From the NCBI RefSeq assembly GCF_003258365.1, contig NZ_QHKM01000003.1:558001-622000 (forward strand): 64,000 nucleotides of DNA, read 5' to 3'. This stretch comes from Hymenobacter edaphi. GTDB lineage: Bacteria > Bacteroidota > Bacteroidia > Cytophagales > Hymenobacteraceae. The notes below the pieces were generated by a model. That model was given only the letters and a program-made list of their open reading frames with translations, was not told the origin of the DNA and made no database searches. The position numbers and the translations under genes were made by a program. Positions 15,702 to 23,948 of this stretch are shown one piece after another. Position 1 is the first letter of the stretch, and each line of letters opens with the position of its first letter.

Positions 15702-16001
15702 GTGAAGCACGCCATCCATCAGCTCAACAAGGCCTTCGACCACCGCGTGCGGCTGGGCGTGATGGCCGTGCTCATGGCCAACGAGGAAGTGAGCTTCGGC
15801 GACCTGAAGGAAACCCTGGACCTGACCGACGGCAACCTCGCCAGCCACGCCGCCGCGCTGGAAAAAGCCGGCTACGTGCAGGTCAACAAGCAGTTCGTCG
15901 GCAAAAAGCCCAACACCACCTTTACCGCCACCAAGGAGGGCCGCCAGGCCTTTCAAGACCACCTCGACACCCTCGAAAAGCTGCTGCGCCGCGACGGGTA
16001 A
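15702..16001 (+). CDS. Winged-helix transcriptional regulator (ArsR/MarR-like, short form)
   Basis: 99 residues. INQL-type start KHAIHQLNKAFDHRVRLGVMAVLM is followed by the helix-turn-helix LKETLDLTDGNLASHAAALEKAGYV and the wing FVGKKPNTTFTATKEGRQAF. This matches the small 'transcriptional regulator' family that is frequent in Bacteroidota beside membrane proteins. It is a one-domain protein with no evident ligand domain. A TACCTTCG promoter-like element lies at about 15624-15631. The start is GTG 15702, since homology begins there. It is the natural candidate to bind the three palindromes of this cluster. Confidence 0.85.
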   Translation: MKHAIHQLNKAFDHRVRLGVMAVLMANEEVSFGDLKETLDLTDGNLASHAAALEKAGYVQVNKQFVGKKPNTTFTATKEGRQAFQDHLDTLEKLLRRDG

Positions 16002-16015
16002 TTTTTTTGTGCATA

Positions 16016-16034
16016 AACTTTGAATCACAAAGTT
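16016..16034 (+). promoter_or_regulatory. Shared operator, site B
   Basis: AACTTTG-AATCA-CAAAGTT: a perfect seven-base inverted repeat with a five-base centre, nine bases before the ATG at 16044. The TTTG of the left arm is also a plausible -7 promoter end. Confidence 0.75.
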
Positions 16035-16043
16035 CTTTTTGAA

Positions 16044-16418
16044 ATGAGTATTCTGCGCTACGAGAAGCCCGACTGGCAAGCAAGCGAAACGGAGTTGACC
16101 GCCGTATTCGATGCCTGGGTGATACTACTGGCCATCCTGGCCGGCACCCTGCTGCTGAGCGTGGCCGGTTTGGGGATATGGCTTGGATCGACAACGGGTT
16201 GGGCCAAAATAGTGGCAGTCGGTTCCCTGGTGCTGGTGCTGTTGGCCAGCCCGCTGTGCATTGCGTGGTGGGTAGTCCGGCCGATGTGGACCCGCTGTCG
16301 CCGCACTTATTCCTCCGGGGCGCTGGCTACCCTTTTGCTGAGCTTGGGCCTGACAATCGGTTGGCTCTGGGCGGGTGGGGCATGCGGGCTTTGCCTTACC
16401 GGCGTGTACTGCGTCTGA
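16044..16418 (+). CDS. Small three-span membrane protein of the cluster
   Basis: 124 residues: a short polar start (MSILRYEKPDWQASETEL), then hydrophobic segments at about 24-48, 55-80 and 95-118. No family was recognised. Its ATG follows operator site B by nine bases. An in-frame TTG at 16020 lies inside the palindrome and is therefore an unlikely start. Confidence 0.65.
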   Translation: MSILRYEKPDWQASETELTAVFDAWVILLAILAGTLLLSVAGLGIWLGSTTGWAKIVAVGSLVLVLLASPLCIAWWVVRPMWTRCRRTYSSGALATLLLSLGLTIGWLWAGGACGLCLTGVYCV

Positions 16419-16447
16419 GAAAATACCACTTTCCTTTTTTGCTTGTA

Positions 16448-16466
16448 AACTTTGAAACACAAAGTT
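16448..16466 (+). promoter_or_regulatory. Shared operator, site C
   Basis: AACTTTG-AAACA-CAAAGTT, identical in both arms to site B and again eight bases before an ATG (16475). Confidence 0.75.
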
Positions 16467-16474
16467 CTTTACAT

Positions 16475-18142
16475 ATGAACGCTCTCCCCCTTTTCACTCC
16501 CAACACGGCCCGGGCCGAAGCCCCGCCTTACGCCGCGCCGGTGTGGCGCCCGGTGCGCCTGGCCCTCACCGCCACCCAGAAATGGCTGCTGCCGCTGGGC
16601 GTGCTGGCCTTCGACGTGCTGTTCTGGCAGCAGGGCCTGGGGCTGAACCTGGCCATTTACACGCTGCTGGCGGTGCTGGCGCTGCTAGCCGGGCAGCCCC
16701 GCGCCGCCTGGCGCTCCGCCTACTTCCGCCTCGTGCTGCTGGGCGCGCTGGTGAGCTGCGGGGCGGTGGCCTGGTACGGCTCGGCCACGGCGGCGCTGGC
16801 CTGTACGGGCTCCTTGCTGATGTTGTGGGGCTACGCCAATCAGCCGGTGCTCAAGCAGGCCTCGCTGGCCCTGCTCACCGGGCTGGGCGCGGCGGCCCAG
16901 GTGGTGACGGGCCTGCCCGCACTGCTGCTGCGCGCCCTGCCCGGCCGCGCCACCAAGGCGGGCCGCGCCGGCTGGTACGCCCGCCTGCTGCTGGTGCCGG
17001 TGCTCATTCTGGGCGTATTCCACCTGCTGTTTGTGGTGGCCAACCCGCGCTACAGCCAGCTGGCCGGCCTGGCCTGGCAGGCGCTGGGCGAGTGGCTGGG
17101 GCGGTTTTTCGAGCTGCTCTCGTTGGGGCACCTGCTGTTTCTGGCCCTGGGGCTGATGGTGACGGCCGCCGCGCTGCTGCGGGTGCCGCTGCCGGGCCTG
17201 GCCCAGTGGGAGGCCCGCTTCGGCGAGGTTGTGCGCCGCCGCCGCGACGGGGTGGCGTCCTTCAGCGTGCCGCGCCCCGATTTCCGCCGCCGCGACTTCC
17301 GCACGGCCGATCTGCGCAAGGAGTACCTGGCGGCCCTGGCCGTGTTCGGGCTGGTAAACCTGCTGCTGCTGGCCGTCAACGCCATCGACATCAGCTGGAT
17401 CTGGATTGACTTCCGGCCCGAGCCGGGCTTCGACCTGGCGCAGTTCGTGCACGAAGGCACCTACGTGCTCATTTTTAGCATTCTGCTGGCCATGGGCATC
17501 GTGCTCTGGTTTTTCCGCCGCAACCTCAACTTCTACCAGCCCGGCCTGCCGGCCCTGCGCTGGGGCGCCACGGTGTGGGTGCTGCAAAACGCGGTGCTGG
17601 CCGTGTCGGTGGGCGTGCGCAACTACCACTACATCTCGCGCATGGGCCTGGCCTACAAGCGTATCGGGGTGTGCTTTTTCCTGCTGCTGACCCTGTTCGG
17701 GCTCGTGACCATCCTGCTCAAAATCTGGCAGCGCCGCTCGGCCTTCGCGCTGGTGCGCCTCAACAGCGTAGCCGCCTACCTGGTGCTGCTGGCGCTGGCG
17801 CTGGGCAACTGGGAAGTCTGGATCGTGCGCTACAACCTCACGGTGGGCTTTACGCAGGTCGACTACGGCTTCCTGCTCGACATGCCCGGCCGGGTGCTGC
17901 CCGCCCTGGTGAAGCACCGCGCCATCCTGAACCGCACCCGGCACATCACCCGCGACGCCGGCGGCTTCTACAGCCTCTACGAAGAGGTGAGCCCGGCCGT
18001 GGCCCAGCGCATGCTCGACGAGCGGGTGCTGCGCTGGCAGCAGCGCTACCGGGCAGAAGCCAGCTGGCAGGACTGGAACTACATGGACTGGCGGGCGCAC
18101 CAGTTGCTGCCCGCCGCAGGCAAAGCTTCCTCCACGCACTAA
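16475..18142 (+). CDS. DUF4173/DUF4153-type polytopic membrane protein
   Basis: 555 residues with roughly a dozen hydrophobic segments. The central block ISWIWIDFRPEPGFDLAQFVHEGTYVLIFSILLAMGIVLWFF and the later NYHYISRMGLAYKRIGVCFFLLLTLFGL resemble the DUF4173 (and related DUF4153) family found across bacteria next to small regulators. A soluble C-terminus (about 490-555) contains WNYMDWRAHQL. Function unknown. The ATG at 16475 follows operator site C by eight bases. The gene is followed by two short membrane protein genes at 12 and 11 bases, so it heads an operon. Confidence 0.75.
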   Translation: MNALPLFTPNTARAEAPPYAAPVWRPVRLALTATQKWLLPLGVLAFDVLFWQQGLGLNLAIYTLLAVLALLAGQPRAAWRSAYFRLVLLGALVSCGAVAWYGSATAALACTGSLLMLWGYANQPVLKQASLALLTGLGAAAQVVTGLPALLLRALPGRATKAGRAGWYARLLLVPVLILGVFHLLFVVANPRYSQLAGLAWQALGEWLGRFFELLSLGHLLFLALGLMVTAAALLRVPLPGLAQWEARFGEVVRRRRDGVASFSVPRPDFRRRDFRTADLRKEYLAALAVFGLVNLLLLAVNAIDISWIWIDFRPEPGFDLAQFVHEGTYVLIFSILLAMGIVLWFFRRNLNFYQPGLPALRWGATVWVLQNAVLAVSVGVRNYHYISRMGLAYKRIGVCFFLLLTLFGLVTILLKIWQRRSAFALVRLNSVAAYLVLLALALGNWEVWIVRYNLTVGFTQVDYGFLLDMPGRVLPALVKHRAILNRTRHITRDAGGFYSLYEEVSPAVAQRMLDERVLRWQQRYRAEASWQDWNYMDWRAHQLLPAAGKASSTH

Positions 18143-18154
18143 CCCGCCATTCCT

Positions 18155-18484
18155 ATGAACCCTCAACCAACTTTCCCGACGGCGCACCGCGCCTGGCTGC
18201 GGCGCAGCCTGGGCCTGCTGCTCAGCGTGGGCCTGATCGTGCTGATGCTCCGCTTCATCGACGACTTGCCCGAGGCGATGCAGCGCACGGTCTTCTTCCT
18301 GGGCCTGTTCACGGCCAATGCGCTGCTCTATCTGCTGGTCACGCGCCGGGGGGACACCACGCCCGGCGCCGCCCAGGCCGCCCAGACGCTGCTGGTGGCG
18401 CTGGCCGTACTGATTCACGTGCTCAGCGGGCTGGTGGTGCTGCTCGTCAGCGTGTTCATCGCCCTGGATATCAATCCGCACTAA
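18155..18484 (+). CDS. Small three-span membrane protein
   Basis: 109 residues with hydrophobic segments at about 17-33, 45-62 and 80-105. No family recognised. It starts 12 bases after the DUF4173-type gene, so it is probably cotranscribed from operator site C. Confidence 0.65.
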   Translation: MNPQPTFPTAHRAWLRRSLGLLLSVGLIVLMLRFIDDLPEAMQRTVFFLGLFTANALLYLLVTRRGDTTPGAAQAAQTLLVALAVLIHVLSGLVVLLVSVFIALDINPH

Positions 18485-18495
18485 GCCGACGAAGC

Positions 18496-18894
18496 ATGTG
18501 CGCTTTTCCGCTGATTAGCCCGTCTGCCACGCTGCGGCAGTGGCTGCTGCGGAGCATGAGCTGCACGATTCTGTGCTTCGTCCTGGTGGCAGGTGTGTGG
18601 TACGTCGGCGAATCGTTTCTACTGGACGTTCATCCGGCCTCCGGCTTCCGCTTGTTCGTGCTACTACTGGTGCACATCGGAATGACAATGCTGCTGGGGC
18701 GACAGGTTGCTGCGTTCGGCACCCTGTACGATGAAACGGCCCGGCACAGTCCCTGGCACCTGAAACTGGCCGCTCAAATCTGGGTAGCTCTGCTGCTGCT
18801 GCTAACGCGGATGTGGCTGCTGACGGACTTCGCCCTGCTACTATTCTGGCTGCTGGGAGCCTCCAGCCGTGCTACCAACCAACCCTGGTTTTAG
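18496..18894 (+). CDS. Small membrane protein ending the cluster
   Basis: 132 residues with four hydrophobic segments (about 20-38, 50-66, 90-106, 108-122). No enzymatic motif. It begins 11 bases after the preceding gene. Base composition is less GC-rich than its neighbours, as for the gene at 16044, and a short start (MCAFPLISPSATLRQ) precedes the first span. Confidence 0.6.
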   Translation: MCAFPLISPSATLRQWLLRSMSCTILCFVLVAGVWYVGESFLLDVHPASGFRLFVLLLVHIGMTMLLGRQVAAFGTLYDETARHSPWHLKLAAQIWVALLLLLTRMWLLTDFALLLFWLLGASSRATNQPWF

Positions 18895-18999
18895 GCGCGG
18901 GGACTACCCCACTACCCGGTAGCCGAAGGCTGCTCCGGCCCGGTTTTCTTGATTTTTCACCTTCGACTTCCCGCTGCCTCGCCGCGGCCTGCTACTGCC

Positions 19000-19764
19000 A
19001 TGACCTTTGCCAACTGGACTGCCTACTTCCGTGCCAACCACGCTCACCTCGCCGACCTGAGCTGGGACGACCCCTACCGCCTCACTCAGCGCGAAAAGCG
19101 CGCCGCCGGCCGCTCGCTGCAGCATTTTCAGCGCTTCGAAACCGGGGAGGGCCGGCACCTGCGCCGCCGGGCCGAGGATATGCACGACCCCGACTACGAA
19201 GCCGCCATCGGCGGGCTCATCAGCGAGGAAGCCGACCATTCCATTGCCCTGGGGCAGTTTCTGGATGCGCAGGGCTTGCCGCGGCTGGGCCGCAGCTGGG
19301 TCAACGACGCCTTCCGCTGGCTGCGCCGCTGGGGCGGCCTCGAAACCACCGTGCGGGTACTGCTCACGGCCGAAGTGGTGGGCACGGTGTACTTCCGCGC
19401 CCTCTACCACGCCACCTATTCCGGCCTGCTGCAGCAGCTGTGCCTGCGCATCATCCGCGACGAAGAAATGCACGTCAACTTTCAGTGCTTTGCCCTCGCC
19501 CGGCTGCGCCCGCGCCGCAACGCTTTCAGCTGGGGCCTGCGGCAGCTGCTGCACGGCGGCCTCACGGCGGGCACGGCCGTGGTGGTCTGGCTGTGGTTCA
19601 ACCGCGCGCTCTGGGCCGGGGGCATGGGCCCGGTAGGCTTTTTTGCGGCCGTAGCCGAAGAGTGGGACCGGGCCTGCCAGCTGCTGCGCCAGCCCGACGC
19701 CATTCGCATCAATTTGCCCGCGCCCCGCACGCCGCAGCGCCCGGCAGCGGAGCGCGCCGCATGA
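19000..19764 (+). CDS. Ferritin-like di-iron protein
   Basis: 254 residues, mostly helical. Metal-ligand pattern is ISEEADHSIALG (E77-x-x-H80), LTAEVVGTVYFRALYHAT (E125) and RDEEMHVNF (E155-x-x-H158), the repeated ExxH of ferritin-like di-iron proteins; the first ligand is probably one of the glutamates near 48-50. The C-terminus adds a hydrophobic segment (LTAGTAVVVWLWFNRALW) that suggests membrane contact. It could be a hydroxylase or oxidase or an iron store; I cannot decide. The ATG at 19000 is followed by a four-base overlap (ATGA) with the next gene, indicating translational coupling. Confidence 0.7.
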   Translation: MTFANWTAYFRANHAHLADLSWDDPYRLTQREKRAAGRSLQHFQRFETGEGRHLRRRAEDMHDPDYEAAIGGLISEEADHSIALGQFLDAQGLPRLGRSWVNDAFRWLRRWGGLETTVRVLLTAEVVGTVYFRALYHATYSGLLQQLCLRIIRDEEMHVNFQCFALARLRPRRNAFSWGLRQLLHGGLTAGTAVVVWLWFNRALWAGGMGPVGFFAAVAEEWDRACQLLRQPDAIRINLPAPRTPQRPAAERAA

Positions 19765-20111
19765 GCGCGCTGCAACGGGCGTGGTTCGGCCAGAGCCGGA
19801 CTACACGCCGGCTCTGGCTGGCGGCCGGGGCCGGCGGGCTGCTGGGCGGGCTGCAGTGGCGCTTCGCCGCCGAAATGTGGCTGCGGCCCAAACCGGCGGA
19901 GCTGGTGGCCGCGGTGGTGCTGGGCCTGAGCCTGCTGGTGCTGGCGTGGCTGGGCCCCGGGCTGCTCTGGGAGCTGGGCAAGTATTGCCGGCGCTGGTGG
20001 GTGCGGCTGCTGAGCATGGCGCTGGCCCTGGCGGGCTGGTGCGCGGCGCTGCTGGCCTCGTTCGGCATAGTGCTGGTGGTGCTCTGGGGGCTGGTGGCGG
20101 CCATTGCCTGA
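19761..20111 (+). CDS. Small membrane protein coupled to the ferritin-like gene
   Basis: 116 residues with hydrophobic segments at about 20-33, 47-67 and 83-112. It overlaps the ferritin-like stop by ATGA and is the last gene before PBP1A. No family was recognised; pairing suggests a membrane anchor or partner for the di-iron protein. Confidence 0.6.
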   Translation: MSALQRAWFGQSRTTRRLWLAAGAGGLLGGLQWRFAAEMWLRPKPAELVAAVVLGLSLLVLAWLGPGLLWELGKYCRRWWVRLLSMALALAGWCAALLASFGIVLVVLWGLVAAIA

Positions 20112-20144
20112 AGCCGGGGCGCCGCGCACCCGGCCGGTAAGCGG

Positions 20145-20152
20145 TATATTTG
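20145..20152 (+). promoter_or_regulatory. -7 promoter element of the PBP1A gene
   Basis: TATATTTG, a perfect TAnnTTTG match, 49 bases before the PBP1A ATG and 33 bases after the preceding stop. Confidence 0.7.
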
Positions 20153-20201
20153 CACTTCCCCCGGTGCGTGCGCGTTGTGGCAGCCCGGTTCCTTCTGCCC
20201 G

Positions 20202-22598
20202 ATGCCTTCGAAAGACGCTCCGAATACCGCTGCCCGCCCGCCCAAAGCTCCGCGCCCGAAACGCTCCTGGCCCAACCGACTGTCGCGGCTGGCCTGGGCC
20301 ACGTTTGCGTTGCTGGCCGGCTTTTTCTTTCTGCTGCCCATCCTCGTCGGCAGCAACTTCCTGTTCCTGTTTGGTAAGTCGCCGAGCCTGGAGGAGCTGG
20401 AAAATCCCAAGGTGGAGCAGCCCTCGGAGGTGTACACCGCCGACGGCGTGCAGCTGGGCCGCTACTACCGCGAAAACCGCTACCCCGTGCCCCTCGACAG
20501 CATGTCGCCCTGGCTGGTGAAGGCGCTGGTGGCCACCGAGGACATCCGCTTTCAGGAGCACGCCGGCATCGACCCCGAAGCCCTGGGCGGCTCGGTGGTG
20601 GCCGCCCTGCGCGGGCAGAAGCGCGGCGGCTCCACCATCACCCAGCAGCTGGCCAAAAACCTCTACAAAACCCGCCGCGAGGAGCAGGGCGCCCTGGGCA
20701 AGGTGCCCGGCGTGGGCACCGTGGTGGCCAAGCTGAAGGAGTGGCTGACGGCTGTGGAGCTGGAGCGCCGCTACACCAAGGACGAAATCCTGCGCATGTA
20801 CCTGAACACCGTGGACTACGGCTCGCAGGCCTACGGCATCAAGGTGGCGGCCAAAACCTTCTTCAGCACCACGCCCGACTCGCTCACGCCCGAGCAGGCC
20901 GCCGTGCTGGTGGGCGGGCTGAACAACCCCACGGCCTTCAACCCCAAGTTTCACCCCGAAGCCGCCACCCGCCGCCGCAACCTCGTGCTCACGCGCATGG
21001 CCCAGGCGGGCGTGCTGCCCGCGGCCCAGGCCCAGGCTCTGCAGGCCCGGCCCATCGTGCTGCAGTACCAGGTGGAAAAGCACGTCGACGGCCCCGAAAA
21101 CTACTTCCGCTCGGCCATCAGCCAGTTCGTCAGCAGCTGGTGCGAGCAGAACGGCTACGACATGTACCGCGACGGGCTGAAGATTTACACCACCCTCGAC
21201 TCGCGCATGCAGGAGCACGCCGAGGAAGCCGTGCAGAAGCGCATGAAAGCCCTGCAGCGCACCTTCGACAACTTCTGGCGCAACCGCGACTCGGCCCCGT
21301 GGGTGGACGAGCAGGGCAAGGAAATTCCGAACTTCATCGAGACGCAGATCAAGCGCACGGAGCTCTACAAGCGCCTTGCCGAGAAATACAAGGGCCACCC
21401 CGACCAGCTGGAAATGGCCCTGCGCACCAAGCGGCCGATGAAGGTTTTTACCTGGAAGGGCGACGGCGACACCACGCTGGTTATGTCGCCGCTCGACTCC
21501 CTGGCTTACTACAAGCACTTCCTGCAGGCAGGCATGATGTCGATGGACCCCTACACAGGCCACATCAAGGCCTGGGTGGGCGGGCTGAACTACCGCTTTT
21601 TCCAGTACGACCACGTGCGGCAGGGCAAGCGCCAGGCTGGCTCCACCTTCAAGCCCTTCGTGTACCTGACCGCCCTCGACAAAGGCTACGCGCCCTGTGA
21701 CCGGATTCGGGACCAGCGCGTGACCATCAAGTACGTGGAGGACGGCAAGCCCATGGAGTGGCAGCCCGACAACGTAACCCGCGAGTATACCGGCTCGAAC
21801 ATGACCCTGCGCCACGCCATGGCCCGCTCGGTCAACTCCGTCACGGCCCAACTCACGGAGCGCGTGGGCTGGGACGAAGTGGCCAAATACGCCCACAAGG
21901 TTGGTATTCGGAGCAAGCTGCTGCCGGTACCCAGCATCGGCCTGGGCTCGGCTGGCGACGTGAGCGTGTACGAAATGGTCAACGCCTACAGCACCTTCGT
22001 CAACGGCGGTTTCCGGCCCGAGCCGCTCATCGTTACCCGCATCGAGGACCGCAACGGCAACGTCATCAAGCAGTTTGATCCGCAGCAGAAACCCGCCATT
22101 TCGGCCGAAACGGCCTGGCTGATGCTCTACATGCTGCGCGGCGGCATGGAGGAGCCCGGCGGCACCTCGCAGGGCCTGTGGGAGTATGACCTGTGGAAAA
22201 ACGACAACCAGATCGGCGGCAAAACCGGCACCACCTCGAACTACTCCGACGGCTGGTACATGGGCGTGACCAAGGACCTGGTGACGGGCGTGTGGGTTGG
22301 CGGCGAGGACCGCTCGATTCACTTCTTCCGCTCCGAGCAGGGCGAAGGCGGCCGCATGGCCCTGCCCATCTTCGGCTCGTACATGGAGAAGGTGTATAAG
22401 GATTCCGAGCTGGGCATCACGCCCGGCCACTTCGCCAAGTACCCCGGCAAAATCAACCGCAAGTACATCTGCTACAGCGAAGACGACCGGCCCCGCCGCA
22501 AAAAGATTGAAATCGACTCCATTGCCACCGACGACCTGCTGGAGCGCATCAACAGCGGCGAAACGCCCATTCCGGACAGCCTGAAGGTGCCGCAGTAA
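20202..22598 (+). CDS. Penicillin-binding protein 1A (class A, bifunctional)
   Basis: 798 residues. One N-terminal transmembrane helix (about 35-55), then the GT51 glycosyltransferase (EDIRFQEHAGID at about 112, RGGSTITQQLAKNLY, RMYLNTVDYG) and the transpeptidase: active-site SxxK in GSTFKPFVYL (about 480), SVN (about 543) and KTGTTSNYSDGWYMG (about 672). It polymerises and cross-links peptidoglycan in the periplasm. The GT51 catalytic glutamate is present. The ATG at 20202 follows the promoter element at 20145-20152; an upstream in-frame TTG-type start would add nine unlikely residues. Monocistronic, followed by a terminator. Confidence 0.95.
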   Translation: MPSKDAPNTAARPPKAPRPKRSWPNRLSRLAWATFALLAGFFFLLPILVGSNFLFLFGKSPSLEELENPKVEQPSEVYTADGVQLGRYYRENRYPVPLDSMSPWLVKALVATEDIRFQEHAGIDPEALGGSVVAALRGQKRGGSTITQQLAKNLYKTRREEQGALGKVPGVGTVVAKLKEWLTAVELERRYTKDEILRMYLNTVDYGSQAYGIKVAAKTFFSTTPDSLTPEQAAVLVGGLNNPTAFNPKFHPEAATRRRNLVLTRMAQAGVLPAAQAQALQARPIVLQYQVEKHVDGPENYFRSAISQFVSSWCEQNGYDMYRDGLKIYTTLDSRMQEHAEEAVQKRMKALQRTFDNFWRNRDSAPWVDEQGKEIPNFIETQIKRTELYKRLAEKYKGHPDQLEMALRTKRPMKVFTWKGDGDTTLVMSPLDSLAYYKHFLQAGMMSMDPYTGHIKAWVGGLNYRFFQYDHVRQGKRQAGSTFKPFVYLTALDKGYAPCDRIRDQRVTIKYVEDGKPMEWQPDNVTREYTGSNMTLRHAMARSVNSVTAQLTERVGWDEVAKYAHKVGIRSKLLPVPSIGLGSAGDVSVYEMVNAYSTFVNGGFRPEPLIVTRIEDRNGNVIKQFDPQQKPAISAETAWLMLYMLRGGMEEPGGTSQGLWEYDLWKNDNQIGGKTGTTSNYSDGWYMGVTKDLVTGVWVGGEDRSIHFFRSEQGEGGRMALPIFGSYMEKVYKDSELGITPGHFAKYPGKINRKYICYSEDDRPRRKKIEIDSIATDDLLERINSGETPIPDSLKVPQ

Positions 22599-22613
22599 AG
22601 ATTATGGCAGTAC

Positions 22614-22642
22614 AAAAAGGGCGCCTACGGGCACCCTTTTTT
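22614..22642 (+). terminator. Terminator after PBP1A
   Basis: AAAAAGGGCGCC-TAC-GGGCACCCTTTTTT forms a stem with one internal mismatch and a T-run. It ends just before the convergent gene's stop codon at 22655. Confidence 0.75.
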
Positions 22643-22654
22643 GTTTTGGTTTTG

Positions 22655-23923
22655 TCAGCGAGGCCGGCGCCAGAGCCAGAACAACAAGGCACCCGTCACG
22701 GCCGCTGTGGCCAGGCAGTACAGCTGAAAGCGCCACCGCCAGTTGGCGGCCGGCGCGGGCCCGGGTTTGATGGCCGCCGCATTCCCCCAAACTAAAAACG
22801 CATCGGCCAAAGGCAGCTCCCCGAACAGGTAGGCCCGTTTGCCGTCCACGGTGCGGGCCAGGCCGAAGGTCTCCATGCTGCAGTGCAGGCCTTCGGCCAG
22901 CGCTACGTCGCCGTACTGCTGGGCCGCGCGCCGCCCCACCACCGAGGCCGCGCCGTCAATTTCCCAGATAACCGGCCCGGAATCGACGTCGGCACCCAGC
23001 GCACTCCCAAACGGGTACTCCCGGATGCCCGGCAGCCCCAGGCGCCGGTCAACGAAGTGGCGCCGGTATTGCCGAAACTGGGCCCGCCCGAAAGTCGGCT
23101 CAATATCCGCGAGCAGGCAGAGCAGCAGGCTTTGCGAAGAGCCCCGCGCCCCTTCGCGCGGGCGGCCACTGGCAAACTCCACCTCGTGCGGCAGCAGCCC
23201 CGACGAATAGGTAAGAGCTGCCGCCCGCCGCAGCCAGGAGCGGATGGGGCCCTGGTAGCGCGGCGGATACAGCCGGTCGTGCTCGGCCAGGGAGGCCACG
23301 CCCACGGCCACATCGGCCGGCCAGGTCAGGTTGGGGTAGGTTTCGGGATAAGGCGCCGCCGTGGAGTCGAGCACGCGGGCCAGCCGGGCGCAGTTGTGGC
23401 GGAATAGGGCGGTATCAGCCGTCAGGCGCTGCGCCGGCAGCTGGGCGGCCAGCTGCTTGCCCAGGGCGTAGTTCAGCCAGCCCACGTAAAAGGCGCCGTA
23501 GGGCAGGGGTAGATCGGGGTTGAAGATGGCCCGGCCCTGGGGTGAGGCAATCTGCTGCACGGCCCAGCGGCTTTCGGACACGGCATCTTGGTGCAGTTGA
23601 CTGGCCGGTGGCGCGGCGGCGGCCACCTCGCTCCAGCTCAGGCTGTAGAACGCATTCGTGAAAACGAAGCCTTCTGGGAACAGCTCCTGCATGTCGGCCG
23701 CAGCCCCTTGGTGCATGCGCTCCTGCAGGTGCCGCAACTGGGCCAGCACGTCGGCATTCAGCCGCTGGCCACCAACGTCAAAGTAGTGGGGCCGGTAGTA
23801 AAGGGCCGCGTTCAGGTAGAGCAAAAACGCCAATCCGAGAAGCAGCGGCAGACTCAGCAGGACTTTGAAGAATCGACGGAGGAACACGATGACCAGCGAG
23901 TGACCGGGCTGAACCAACTGCAC
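22655..23923 (-). CDS. Membrane-anchored protein of unknown function
   Basis: About 422 residues. A membrane segment lies at the start (about 16-41, LLSLPLLLGLAFLLYLNAALYY), a second one at the end (about 397-416). In between is a soluble helical domain with regularly spaced motifs (YVGWLNYALGKQL, NLTWPADVAVGVASLAEHD, VIWEIDGAASVVGRRAAQQYGDVALAEGL), which resembles an alpha/alpha barrel; a relation to linalool dehydratase/isomerase-like proteins is a guess. The GTG start at 23923 is the first start before the membrane segment; a GTG 12 codons later is possible. It follows a TIGR01777 epimerase gene 25 bases downstream on the same strand. Confidence 0.55.
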   Translation of the reverse strand: MQLVQPGHSLVIVFLRRFFKVLLSLPLLLGLAFLLYLNAALYYRPHYFDVGGQRLNADVLAQLRHLQERMHQGAAADMQELFPEGFVFTNAFYSLSWSEVAAAAPPASQLHQDAVSESRWAVQQIASPQGRAIFNPDLPLPYGAFYVGWLNYALGKQLAAQLPAQRLTADTALFRHNCARLARVLDSTAAPYPETYPNLTWPADVAVGVASLAEHDRLYPPRYQGPIRSWLRRAAALTYSSGLLPHEVEFASGRPREGARGSSQSLLLCLLADIEPTFGRAQFRQYRRHFVDRRLGLPGIREYPFGSALGADVDSGPVIWEIDGAASVVGRRAAQQYGDVALAEGLHCSMETFGLARTVDGKRAYLFGELPLADAFLVWGNAAAIKPGPAPAANWRWRFQLYCLATAAVTGALLFWLWRRPR

Positions 23924-23948
23924 CGGTAAGCTGGCAAGTTATACTCGT

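Noticed and set aside
16685-18481. Long minus-strand frame opposite the DUF4173-type gene
   Set aside because: It is rich in His/Gln/Ala/Gly, typical of a shadow frame, and has no promoter or start signal.
19482-22430. 982-codon minus-strand frame opposite PBP1A and neighbours
   Set aside because: Shadow frame crossing several real genes and intergenic boundaries; no homologous motif.
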